Source: SAR202 cluster bacterium
GTDB taxonomy: Bacteria > Chloroflexota > Dehalococcoidia > SAR202 > CAJWER01
Direction of reading: 5' to 3'
Assembly: GCA_030740335.1 (NCBI GenBank)
Contig: JASLXL010000194.1
Coordinates: 1 to 6,561, forward strand
DNA: 6,561 nt
Below, piece after piece: positions 1 through 5,171 of the stretch. Position 1 is the stretch's first letter, and each line of letters starts with the position of its first letter. The position numbers and the translations under genes were made by a program. The notes beneath the pieces are model-generated. The model searched no databases and was not told the origin of the DNA. It worked only from the letters and a program-made list of their open reading frames with translations.

Positions 1-674
1 ATCGTGAGCGCGGCAGGGTCACGCCCGGCCTCCTCCGCCAGGTCACTGAGCTTTTCGCGTGCTTCGGCAACCTCTTCTGGCGACCTGCCAATCGGTATCC
101 AGCCATCGCCGTACTCCACGATGCGCTTGAATACCTGTGGAACATGGCTGCCGAACAGCAGTGGTGGGTGCGGCTCCTGGGCCGGTTTCGGGAAGCAGTA
201 CAGCGGCGGGAAGTCGTAGTACTTGCCGTGCCACTCGCTCACCTCTTTGGTCCAGAGCTCCTTCATCACGCCCACCGCCTCACGTGCCTGGGTCCAACGG
301 TGCGGAAAGTCGGCGCCGAAAATCGCCGCCTCCTCTCTGTGCGAGCCCGTGCCGATGCCAAGCAGAACCCTGCCGCCACTATACATGTCGAGGGAAGCCA
401 CTTCCTTGGCAAAGGTGAGCGGGTGACGCTCCGTGACCACGCACACCGCCGTCCCAAGCAACAACGTCTTCGTGACCGCGGAGGCTCTCGCGAGTTGGAT
501 CAGTGGGTCGGGAATATCGCCCCATAGTCGCGGGATGTCGATTTCCGTCTCCACCGGCAACACCGGCTGCTCTCCCGTCCAGATAGAGTCGAAGCCCATC
601 TCCTCGGCCCGCGGCGCAAGATCCGCGATATCGACTGAGTACGATGTCAGTATGGTCCCAAGACCGATGTGCAT
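1..674 (-). CDS. LLM class (luciferase-like) flavin/F420-dependent oxidoreductase, C-terminus cut off by window edge
   Basis: I translated this by hand from the ATG at 674: 224 complete codons with no stop, running off the left edge. The family is usually about 280-340 residues, so the C-terminal quarter or so is missing. The protein opens with the beta-strand MHIGLGTIL, then RAEEMGFDSIW (residues 22-32), typical of the luciferase-like TIM barrel. The family signature is clear at residues 82-110: ERHPLTFAKE, then LDMYSGGRVLLGIGTG. It is followed by REEAAIFG (113-120), HRWTQAREAVGVMKELW (125-141) and GDGWIP (189-194). The family transfers hydride between reduced FMN or F420 and an organic substrate in the cytoplasm. 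The overall pattern resembles the F420-dependent subgroup, but cofactor and substrate cannot be fixed from sequence alone. A Shine-Dalgarno-like GAGGG (679-683) lies 4 nt upstream of the ATG. It is the last visible gene of the cupin operon, 46 nt after the third cupin. The family call is firm; the specific reaction is unknown. Confidence 0.9.
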   Translation of the reverse strand, partial: MHIGLGTILTSYSVDIADLAPRAEEMGFDSIWTGEQPVLPVETEIDIPRLWGDIPDPLIQLARASAVTKTLLLGTAVCVVTERHPLTFAKEVASLDMYSGGRVLLGIGTGSHREEAAIFGADFPHRWTQAREAVGVMKELWTKEVSEWHGKYYDFPPLYCFPKPAQEPHPPLLFGSHVPQVFKRIVEYGDGWIPIGRSPEEVAEAREKLSDLAEEAGRDPAALT

Positions 675-720
675 TAATCCCTCACCCTGTGTCAAAAGGC
701 CCGATCAACAAAACGACAGT

Positions 721-1140
721 CTACTCGGCAATAGGCTCGTGGATCCCCTGGTCGTCACGATGCGGGTTGCCGCCGAATCCGATGTATGCGAGATCCTCGT
801 CACCCGTGTTTTTTGTATAGTGCTTCAACCCTGGAGGCGTGTATATCCACGCGCCCCGCTCAACGACCCGTTCCTCATCACCCACTCGCATGATTCCGCG
901 ACCCTTGATGACGTAGTAATACATCGGTGTCTGGTGCTCGTGGGCCTCGTACTCACCGCCCGGGCCGAACGTATCGACGCCCAGCGCCCGGTCGTAGTCG
1001 CCCGTGCCCGGCAGCGGCGCGTCCATCGGCCTGCCTTTAACATATTTATAAGTGCTGCCGTCCACAGCCTTAAGGGTGTGGTTTGAGTATTCCCCGGACC
1101 AGGTCATCCACTCGTCCTCGGTAAAAACGTACTTTGGCAT
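721..1140 (-). CDS. Small single-domain cupin, copy 1 (promoter-distal)
   Basis: A 139-residue protein beginning MPKYVFTEDEW. It is a single-domain cupin (beta-barrel, cytoplasmic, probably metal-binding). Motif 1 covers residues 61-80: GGEYEAHEHQTPM then YYYVIKG, giving His67 and His69. Motif 2 covers 96-111 and fits G(X)5PXG(X)2H(X)3N exactly: Gly96, Pro102, Gly104, His107, Asn111. The Glu normally found in motif 1 is absent: aligning the HxH and closing glycine puts Met73 there, with Tyr75 two residues on. A three-histidine metal site is therefore predicted. The start is set by alignment with the other two copies and by AAGGA at 1152-1156, 11 nt upstream. It shares 117/139 residues with copy 2 and 118/139 with copy 3 (hand count). 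It lies 72 nt after copy 2 and 46 nt before the LLM gene. Specific differences are Glu94 (Gly in the others) and Pro103 (Val in the others). The function is unknown; a dioxygenase, isomerase or lyase are all possible for this fold. Confidence 0.9.
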   Translation of the reverse strand: MPKYVFTEDEWMTWSGEYSNHTLKAVDGSTYKYVKGRPMDAPLPGTGDYDRALGVDTFGPGGEYEAHEHQTPMYYYVIKGRGIMRVGDEERVVERGAWIYTPPGLKHYTKNTGDEDLAYIGFGGNPHRDDQGIHEPIAE

Positions 1141-1190
1141 GTTTTTCAGGTTCCTTCTCCATTCGTTCCTAGTGACTCGGTGGTTAAGAA

Positions 1191-1210
1191 CTTGTCATCT
1201 ACGCGACAAG
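1191..1210 (-). other. Small stem-loop between cupin copies 2 and 1
   Basis: Perfect 6-bp inverted repeat CTTGTC / GACAAG (1191-1196 and 1205-1210) with an 8-nt loop, starting 2 nt after the stop codon of cupin copy 2. On the minus strand it is followed by TTCTTAAC, a poor T-run. It is at most a weak attenuator or an mRNA-end-stabilising hairpin inside the operon; a chance occurrence is possible. I see no equivalent between copies 3 and 2. Confidence 0.3.
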
Positions 1211-1212
1211 GC

Positions 1213-1632
1213 CTACTCGGGGAACCGCTCGTGGATCCCCTCGTCATCTCTCAGCGGGTTGCCGCCAAACAGAATGTACGCAAAATCCTCGTCGCCCGTG
1301 TTCTTCGTGTAGTGCTTCAAACCCACGGGCGTGTAAATCCAGGCGCCTCGGCCAACCACCCGTTCCTCATCGCCCACGCGCATAATTCCGCGACCCTTGA
1401 TGACGTAGTAGTACATCGGGGTCTGGTGTTCGTGGGCCTGGTACTCGCCACCTGGGCCGAACGTGTTCACCCCAATGAGCCTGTCGTAGTCGCCCGCGCC
1501 CGGAAGCGGCGCATCCATCGCCCTGCCCTTCACATACTGATAGCTGCTCCCGTCCACGGCCTTGAGAGTGTGGGTCTCGTACCCCGCAGACCACGTCATC
1601 CACTCATCCTCGGTAAAAACGTAACTTGGCAT
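1213..1632 (-). CDS. Small single-domain cupin, copy 2 (middle)
   Basis: A 139-residue cupin beginning MPSYVFTEDEW. The reading frame is open further upstream (to an ATG at 1698), but I chose the start at 1632. It matches the start of the two paralogues, and AAAGG at 1644-1648 lies 11 nt upstream. The 22-residue extension has no counterpart in the other copies. Motif 1 (residues 61-80) has His67 and His69, with Met73 in place of Glu. Motif 2 (96-111) has Gly96, Pro102, Gly104, His107 and Asn111. It matches copy 3 at 119/139 aligned positions. Its C-terminus (GIHERFPE) and residues Leu121 and Leu127 differ from both other copies, so this copy diverges most near its end, where a substrate or dimer contact could differ. 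It sits 68 nt after copy 3. The fold call is firm and the activity is unknown. Confidence 0.9.
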   Translation of the reverse strand: MPSYVFTEDEWMTWSAGYETHTLKAVDGSSYQYVKGRAMDAPLPGAGDYDRLIGVNTFGPGGEYQAHEHQTPMYYYVIKGRGIMRVGDEERVVGRGAWIYTPVGLKHYTKNTGDEDFAYILFGGNPLRDDEGIHERFPE

Positions 1633-1700
1633 TGTTGAGTAAACCTTTCGAGCCATCTCGGTATGGTTTCGGCGCATTGATCGAAGTGACTGGCCCAACC

Positions 1701-2123
1701 CTACTCGTCAATCGGCTCGTGAATCCCCTGATCGTCGCGATGAGGGTTACCGCCGAAAAAGATGTACGCAAAATCCTCGTCGTCACCCGTATTCTTCGTG
1801 TAGTGCTTCAGACCCACTGGCGTATATATCCATGCGCCCTTGCCCACAACTCGTTCCTCATCGCCTACACGCATGATGCCGCGGCCCTTGATCACGTAGT
1901 AATACATCGGGGTCTGATGTTCATGAGCCTGGTACTCACCACCTGGGGCGAACGTGTTGACGCCCAGGAGCCGGTCGTAGTCGGAAGCCCCTGGTAGCGG
2001 CGAATCCATGGGTCTGCCCTGGATATGCCCATAGCTGCTCCCATCAACGGCCTTCAGGGTGTGTGTCACGTAGTCCCCGGACCATGTCATCCACTCATCC
2101 TCGGTAAACACGTACTTTGGCAT
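1701..2123 (-). CDS. Small single-domain cupin, copy 3 (promoter-proximal, first gene of operon)
   Basis: A 140-residue cupin beginning MPKYVFTEDEW; the extra residue is a second Asp in the GDDED segment after motif 2. The frame is open up to an ATG at 2198, but the start at 2123 is preferred: AAAGGA (2133-2138) lies 9 nt upstream and the start aligns with the other copies. The 2198 start would also fall too close to the predicted -10 box for a normal leader. Motif 1 contains HEHQTPMYYYVIKG with His67 and His69 and no Glu. Motif 2 retains Gly96, Pro102, Gly104, His107 and Asn111. Residues 34-37 (YGHIQG region) and 41-47 differ from the other copies, so variation concentrates in the N-terminal strand region while the metal-site core is fixed. 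It is the first gene after the predicted promoter at 2189-2217 and probably leads the cupin-cupin-cupin-LLM transcript. Confidence 0.9.
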   Translation of the reverse strand: MPKYVFTEDEWMTWSGDYVTHTLKAVDGSSYGHIQGRPMDSPLPGASDYDRLLGVNTFAPGGEYQAHEHQTPMYYYVIKGRGIMRVGDEERVVGKGAWIYTPVGLKHYTKNTGDDEDFAYIFFGGNPHRDDQGIHEPIDE

Positions 2124-2188
2124 ACTGAAAAATCCTTTCAGGCCTCTACGCCCATTTAGGTGGGCACGCGGGCCGACGGCGCGGGCAG

Positions 2189-2217
2189 AGTGTAGCAACG
2201 TTGTTTGAACCCGGCAA
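2189..2217 (-). promoter_or_regulatory. Predicted sigma-70-like promoter of the cupin/LLM operon
   Basis: Reading the minus strand, TTGCCG (2217-2212) is followed after exactly 17 nt by TACACT (2194-2189). A TG one base before it gives an extended -10 (TGCTACACT). Each box matches the consensus at 4 of 6 positions. The -10 box is about 65 nt upstream of the first cupin ATG. This is a pattern match only. Confidence 0.45.
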
Positions 2218-2246
2218 GATGTTTGGTATCCTCGGCCTGAAATTAG

Positions 2247-2260
2247 ACTAGTGCTCTAGT
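2247..2260. promoter_or_regulatory. Operator-like palindrome in the divergent control region
   Basis: ACTAG-TGCT-CTAGT is a perfect 5-bp inverted repeat with a 4-nt centre. It lies 30 bp upstream of the predicted -35 box of the cupin operon and about 230 bp upstream of the cysteine-synthase-like gene. The position suits an activator or dimeric regulator site for the cupin operon. No regulator gene is visible in the window. Confidence 0.35.
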
Positions 2261-2360
2261 ATTTGTGCGCTGTCTTAAAAACAGGAGCTCATTTCGGCGC
2301 CACAGGCGAATCGTGGTGCGTTTCAGCTCTCAGTCATGCTGAGGAGGTCCCCGACTAAGT

Positions 2361-2406
2361 ATCTGGGGTAGGCGCCACACACACTGCCCTCGAGCCAACC
2401 CCAGAT
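2361..2406 (+). promoter_or_regulatory. Strong stem-loop upstream of the cysteine-synthase-like gene, with alternative pairing partners
   Basis: ATCTGGGGTAGGC (2361-2373) pairs with GCCAACCCCAGAT (2394-2406): 12 of 13 pairs, 20-nt loop. The same CTGGGG strand can also pair with CCCC at 2349-2352 on its 5' side or with a second CCCCAG at 2407-2412 on its 3' side, so mutually exclusive structures are possible. It lies about 80 nt before the start codon and has no T-run behind it, so it is not a simple terminator. It could be a 5' leader element, a protein site, or a piece of a dispersed repeat (see 2334-2368). The rest of 2124-2487 contains no gene that I can support. Confidence 0.4.
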
Positions 2407-2471
2407 CCCCAGACCATTCGCGTCCGCTCAGGGTGCTACGAGTTGGGTCGCCACAATAGGCCCTCATTTTT

Positions 2472-2479
2472 GAGAGAGG
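2472..2479 (+). promoter_or_regulatory. Ribosome binding site deciding the start of the PLP enzyme gene
   Basis: GAGAGAGG lies 8 nt upstream of the ATG at 2488. It favours this start over an in-frame ATG at 2443, which has no comparable site. A short CTCA-TTTT-TGAG hairpin (2463-2474) overlaps its 5' edge. Confidence 0.6.
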
Positions 2480-2487
2480 TACAAACG

Positions 2488-3453
2488 ATGAACCAACGAA
2501 GCACATTGCTCCCATCCGCCGTCGAGGCCATCGGCGACACCCCACTGGTGGAGCTGTCTCGCATCACTCGAAACGTCGACGGTCGCATCCTCGCAAAGCT
2601 GGATCACCTCAACCCCGGCTTCTCGAAAAAGGACCGCATCGCCCGCCAGATCATCGAAGACGCGGAAGCCGATGGAACCCTGTCCCCAGGCCAGACCGTC
2701 GTCGAGCTCACCAGCGGCAACACCGGTACCGGCCTGTCCATCGTCTGCGGAATAAAGGGCTACCCATTCGTCGCTGTCATGTCCAGGGGCAACTCGATGG
2801 AGCGAGCACGAATGATGCGCGCCCTTGGCGCAGAGGTGGTGATCGTAGACCAGGCGGAGGGCGCAATCCCCGGCCAGGTCTCGGGAGCAGATCTTGAGTT
2901 GATCGAGGCAGAGGCCATACGCCTCGTCGAAGATAGGGGTGCGTTCAGGGCCGACCAGTTCCTGCTGAAAGGGAACTTCAGAGCCCACTATGAGAACACG
3001 GGACCGGAGTTCCTGGCCCAGTCCAATGGCGCCGTCGACGCATTCTGCGACTTCGTTGGCTCCGGCGGCAGCTTCGCCGGCTGTGCAGCCGCCTTCAAGG
3101 GTCACAACCTCAACATTCAGTGCTACATCGTGGAGCCCGTAGGAGCCGCCGTACTGGCTGGCCAACCCATAACGGACCCAAACCACCGAATTCAGGGAGG
3201 TGGCTACTCACTTTCAGATCTGATCTACATAGAGCCGCACATGGTCGACGGCTACCTCCAAGTGACCGACGATGACGCCATCGCCAACGCTCGCCGACTA
3301 GCCCGCGAGGAGGGCATCTTCGCCGGCTTCTCATCGGGTGCCAACGTCGCCGCAGCGCTCCAACTCCTGGACGGCCCATGCAAGGGAATGTCAATAGCGA
3401 TTCTAATCTGCGACTCCGGCCTAAAGTACCTCAGCACCGACCTCTGGGAGTAG
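2488..3453 (+). CDS. PLP-dependent cysteine synthase family enzyme (fold type II beta-elimination/replacement)
   Basis: A 321-residue protein of normal length for the cysteine synthase / cystathionine beta-synthase core family. Such enzymes make an aminoacrylate from an activated serine and add a nucleophile (sulfide in CysK) in the cytoplasm. Visible landmarks in order: AIGDTPLVEL (14-23); NPGFSKKDRIA (42-52) with the predicted PLP lysine at Lys48; TSGNTGTGL (75-83), the substrate/carboxylate loop; SMERARMMRALGAEVV (103-118); the phosphate-binding loop VGSGGSFAG (190-198), normally GTGGT; HRIQGGGYS (233-241); FAGFSSGAN (278-286); and CDSGLKYLST (308-317), where Ser310 contacts the PLP pyridine nitrogen in relatives. 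Several family positions are altered (Phe44 for Gly in NPGGS, Ser/Gly changes in the phosphate loop, GGGYS for the usual GIGAG-like segment). A substrate other than O-acetylserine is therefore possible and I give no gene symbol. It is divergent from the cupin operon, with 364 nt between starts, and probably monocistronic. Confidence 0.88.
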   Translation: MNQRSTLLPSAVEAIGDTPLVELSRITRNVDGRILAKLDHLNPGFSKKDRIARQIIEDAEADGTLSPGQTVVELTSGNTGTGLSIVCGIKGYPFVAVMSRGNSMERARMMRALGAEVVIVDQAEGAIPGQVSGADLELIEAEAIRLVEDRGAFRADQFLLKGNFRAHYENTGPEFLAQSNGAVDAFCDFVGSGGSFAGCAAAFKGHNLNIQCYIVEPVGAAVLAGQPITDPNHRIQGGGYSLSDLIYIEPHMVDGYLQVTDDDAIANARRLAREEGIFAGFSSGANVAAALQLLDGPCKGMSIAILICDSGLKYLSTDLWE

Positions 3454-3542
3454 CCGCCACCGGCGTGCGTATCAATATGGGGTGGGCAGAGGCACCTCTT
3501 TGCGTTGATTCCGAAACGACCTTCCAACCCGGGAGGTGATTC

Positions 3543-3592
3543 AAAAAAAGCACACCCCTAGATCGGGGGCTGGCTGGCGCTTCCAAGTGTGC
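3543..3592 (-). terminator. Predicted rho-independent terminator for the MFS gene
   Basis: On the minus strand, GCACAC (3592-3587) pairs with GTGTGC (3555-3550), and an inner CCCC/GGGG pair lies between them. This is followed immediately by seven T (3549-3543). It lies about 160 nt downstream of the MFS stop codon. The stem is interrupted and the spacing long, so confidence is moderate. Confidence 0.5.
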
Positions 3593-3633
3593 AGAACTTC
3601 AGATACGATGATGATAGCTTCTCTCTGGGTTGT

Positions 3634-3722
3634 GCAGAGGGGCTGTGCCCCTCTGCCGGGAGCCTGAGGGTGTCCCTCAGAAAACTTCTATTTCTTATAT
3701 TTTTTATATTTTTTTTCTTCTT
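3634..3722 (+). terminator. Two tandem perfect hairpins plus a T-rich tract in the convergent intergenic region
   Basis: Hairpin A is GCAGAGGGG-CTGTG-CCCCTCTGC (3634-3656), a perfect 9-bp stem. Hairpin B is CTGAGGG-TGT-CCCTCAG (3664-3680), a perfect 7-bp stem. After AAAA comes a 38-nt stretch (3685-3722) with no G and only five C, including runs of six and eight T. On the plus strand this is a candidate terminator for the PLP enzyme gene, 180-230 nt after its stop. The tandem hairpins could also be a dispersed repeat unit. Together with the terminator at 3543-3592 they are what the 301-nt gap 3454-3754 holds; I see no gene there. Confidence 0.45.
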
Positions 3723-3754
3723 GGCGAGAGGTGAAATCGAGCGCACGCAACACC

Positions 3755-5020
3755 TTATTGCAGCCTCCTGAGCCATCCCTGCGTGGCCAGCGCCAGGACA
3801 GACGCCCCAACCGCTGCGATTCCAAGCACCGAGAGCGTACCCTCAATACCGAACGTGTCAGCCGCCAATCCCGCTGGAAGCACACCTAGGAACGCGATTC
3901 CCAGACGCATCTCGTTGACAGACATGAGCCGTCCTCTGAACCGGTCCTCCGCATGCTCCATGATCAGGGCCTGGGTCAAAACCCTTTGACCTGCCTCTCC
4001 CAGGCCAAATAACGCCAGCACCGCCACGGCTACTATATACGACGTCAACATAGCCACCACCACGAGCGCAACACCGGAAGCGACCCCGGCGATCAGGAAG
4101 ATGAGGCCTCTCCCCGTGCGGCCCACCGACGCAATCGCCAACGATCCGGCCAGCGCACCGCCTCCCGCCGCGCTGACCAGCAGGCCCAGAGATTGCGCAT
4201 CGCGGTCCAACACATCCACCACCAATACGGGCAGCAGCGCCCGAAGTGGAGTGGTCAATAGGGACACCGACAGCGCCACGAGGAGCATCACCAACACCAG
4301 TCTGTCATGCCAGATATACTTCAGCCCCGAGGCAATCTCCGATAGCATCGGAGATCTAACCGGAGTGGCGTCTGCTGCCGGTCGCTTTACCAACAACGTG
4401 AACATCACCGCGACAACGCTCAAGCCCGCGATGGCAGAGTAGACGCCGCCAGGGCCGAACCAGCCATAAAGCGACCCGCCCACGACCGGGCCGATGAGTA
4501 TCGAGCCGCTCATGCCCGCCCCCGCGAGGGCCACGGCGTTGCCAATCATCCGTTGGCCGACGATCTGCGGTACCAGCGCGTGGCGTGCGGGTATTGTGAG
4601 AGCCCACGCCACCCCCTGTACCAGCGCCGTGGCCAGCAGATGGAGCCAGGTGATCGTGTCGGTGGCTACAGCCACCGCGATAAACACACCGTTGAGCCCA
4701 AGAGCGATCTGGCCCAGCATGACCAACGCCTTGCGATCCAGTCGGTCCGCGATGGCACCCCCGAGCAGGGACAGCAACAACAACGGCGCAACCTCCGCCA
4801 CCACGACGGCGCTCAGGATCTGGGGTGAATCGGTGAGCTGGTACACCAGAAACCCACGAGCGACCTGATTCATCTGGCCCGCGGTCACGGCGAAGTTCGT
4901 CCCCATCCACAGCAACGCAAAGTCGCGGTTCGCCAGTGAGCCCAGCGCATGACGCCAGGCCGCAGTGTAGCCGGGTCGAGGGTCAACAGGGTCAAGTGGG
5001 ATGTTGGTCTCCGAATCCAT
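3755..5020 (-). CDS. MFS transporter, DHA3/EntS-like exporter family
   Basis: A 421-residue integral membrane protein of usual MFS length. After a roughly 30-residue soluble N-terminus I count about twelve hydrophobic segments, near residues 34-48, 67-91, 97-120, 125-145, 160-188, 190-211, 240-270, 277-299, 304-326, 327-349, 372-390 and 392-412. The cytoplasmic 2-3 loop carries MFS motif A as GGAIADRLDRKALV (87-100). ALTIPARHALVPQIV (140-154) and MIGNAVAL (158-165) match the pattern of the MFS_3 / enterobactin-exporter-like (DHA3) group. SLIYGPxxGG-type features appear as ILIGPVVGGSLYGWFG (174-189). The central loop (212-238) separates the two six-helix halves. The role is probably proton-driven efflux of a small molecule at the inner membrane; the substrate is unknown. 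No good Shine-Dalgarno precedes the ATG at 5020, so the start is less certain; the next Met (residue 39) would cut into helix 1. It is divergent from the Gfo/Idh gene and convergent with the PLP enzyme gene. Confidence 0.9.
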   Translation of the reverse strand: MDSETNIPLDPVDPRPGYTAAWRHALGSLANRDFALLWMGTNFAVTAGQMNQVARGFLVYQLTDSPQILSAVVVAEVAPLLLLSLLGGAIADRLDRKALVMLGQIALGLNGVFIAVAVATDTITWLHLLATALVQGVAWALTIPARHALVPQIVGQRMIGNAVALAGAGMSGSILIGPVVGGSLYGWFGPGGVYSAIAGLSVVAVMFTLLVKRPAADATPVRSPMLSEIASGLKYIWHDRLVLVMLLVALSVSLLTTPLRALLPVLVVDVLDRDAQSLGLLVSAAGGGALAGSLAIASVGRTGRGLIFLIAGVASGVALVVVAMLTSYIVAVAVLALFGLGEAGQRVLTQALIMEHAEDRFRGRLMSVNEMRLGIAFLGVLPAGLAADTFGIEGTLSVLGIAAVGASVLALATQGWLRRLQ

Positions 5021-5073
5021 CGTAGTGCTGCGTACTTATGGTGCGGCAGGACCCGAAAGACATGAGCTCCGCC

Positions 5074-5088
5074 CGCACCAAGCGTGCG
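5074..5088. promoter_or_regulatory. Inverted repeat in the MFS / Gfo-Idh divergent region
   Basis: CGCAC-CAAGC-GTGCG is a perfect 5-bp inverted repeat roughly midway between the divergent starts at 5020 and 5172. A TATGAT (5114-5119) resembling a -10 box for the plus-strand gene lies nearby but has no convincing -35 partner. It could bind a shared regulator, but chance cannot be excluded. Confidence 0.25.
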
Positions 5089-5155
5089 CAGCACCGTCAA
5101 ATTGAAACCGGCATATGATATCCTCTCCGCTGACAGAAAGATATTCGGACTTAGC

Positions 5156-5161
5156 AGGAGG
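5156..5161 (+). promoter_or_regulatory. Consensus ribosome binding site of the Gfo/Idh/MocA gene
   Basis: AGGAGG, a perfect Shine-Dalgarno core, lies 10 nt upstream of the ATG at 5172. It decides in favour of that start over the in-frame ATG at 5115. Confidence 0.75.
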
Positions 5162-5171
5162 ACGGCACCAC

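Larger units (their letters stand above)
721..2123 (-). repeat. Tandem triplication of a cupin gene (period 491-492 bp)
   Basis: The three cupin start codons lie at 2123, 1632 and 1140, a period of 491 then 492 bp in direct orientation. Coding parts align over their full length with one 3-nt indel. The intergenic parts (68 and 72 nt) show no clear similarity to each other. This fits old tandem gene duplications followed by drift of the spacers and selection on the proteins. Pairwise protein identities are 84-86% by hand count. Confidence 0.9.

Noticed and set aside
433..1997. Long plus-strand open frames across the cupin and LLM genes (433-1086, 1180-1638, 1626-1997)
   Set aside because: They are antisense shadows. 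They resemble each other only because the cupin genes beneath are paralogues, and the cupin frames carry real motifs and aligned starts.
1633..2198. N-terminal extensions of cupin copies 2 and 3 (starts at 1698 and 2198)
   Set aside because: The extensions are unrelated to each other, absent from copy 1 and lack ribosome binding sites. Starts at 1632 and 2123 align with copy 1 and each has a purine-rich site upstream.
2430..2442. AGGGTGCTACGAG, reminiscent of the T-box core AGGGTGGNACCGCG
   Set aside because: Only the first six bases match, and no specifier stem or terminator/antiterminator pair is placed as expected.
3558..3776. Small open frames in the convergent gap (3589-3771 plus, 3558-3776 minus)
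   Set aside because: They run through the perfect hairpins and the T-rich tract, which create artificial Phe/Leu or Lys runs. They have no ribosome binding site and resemble no family.
4101..4910. Open frames overlapping the MFS gene (4101-4442, 4494-4868, 4553-4828 plus; 4356-4910 minus)
   Set aside because: Compositional shadows of a high-GC membrane protein gene, with no motifs.
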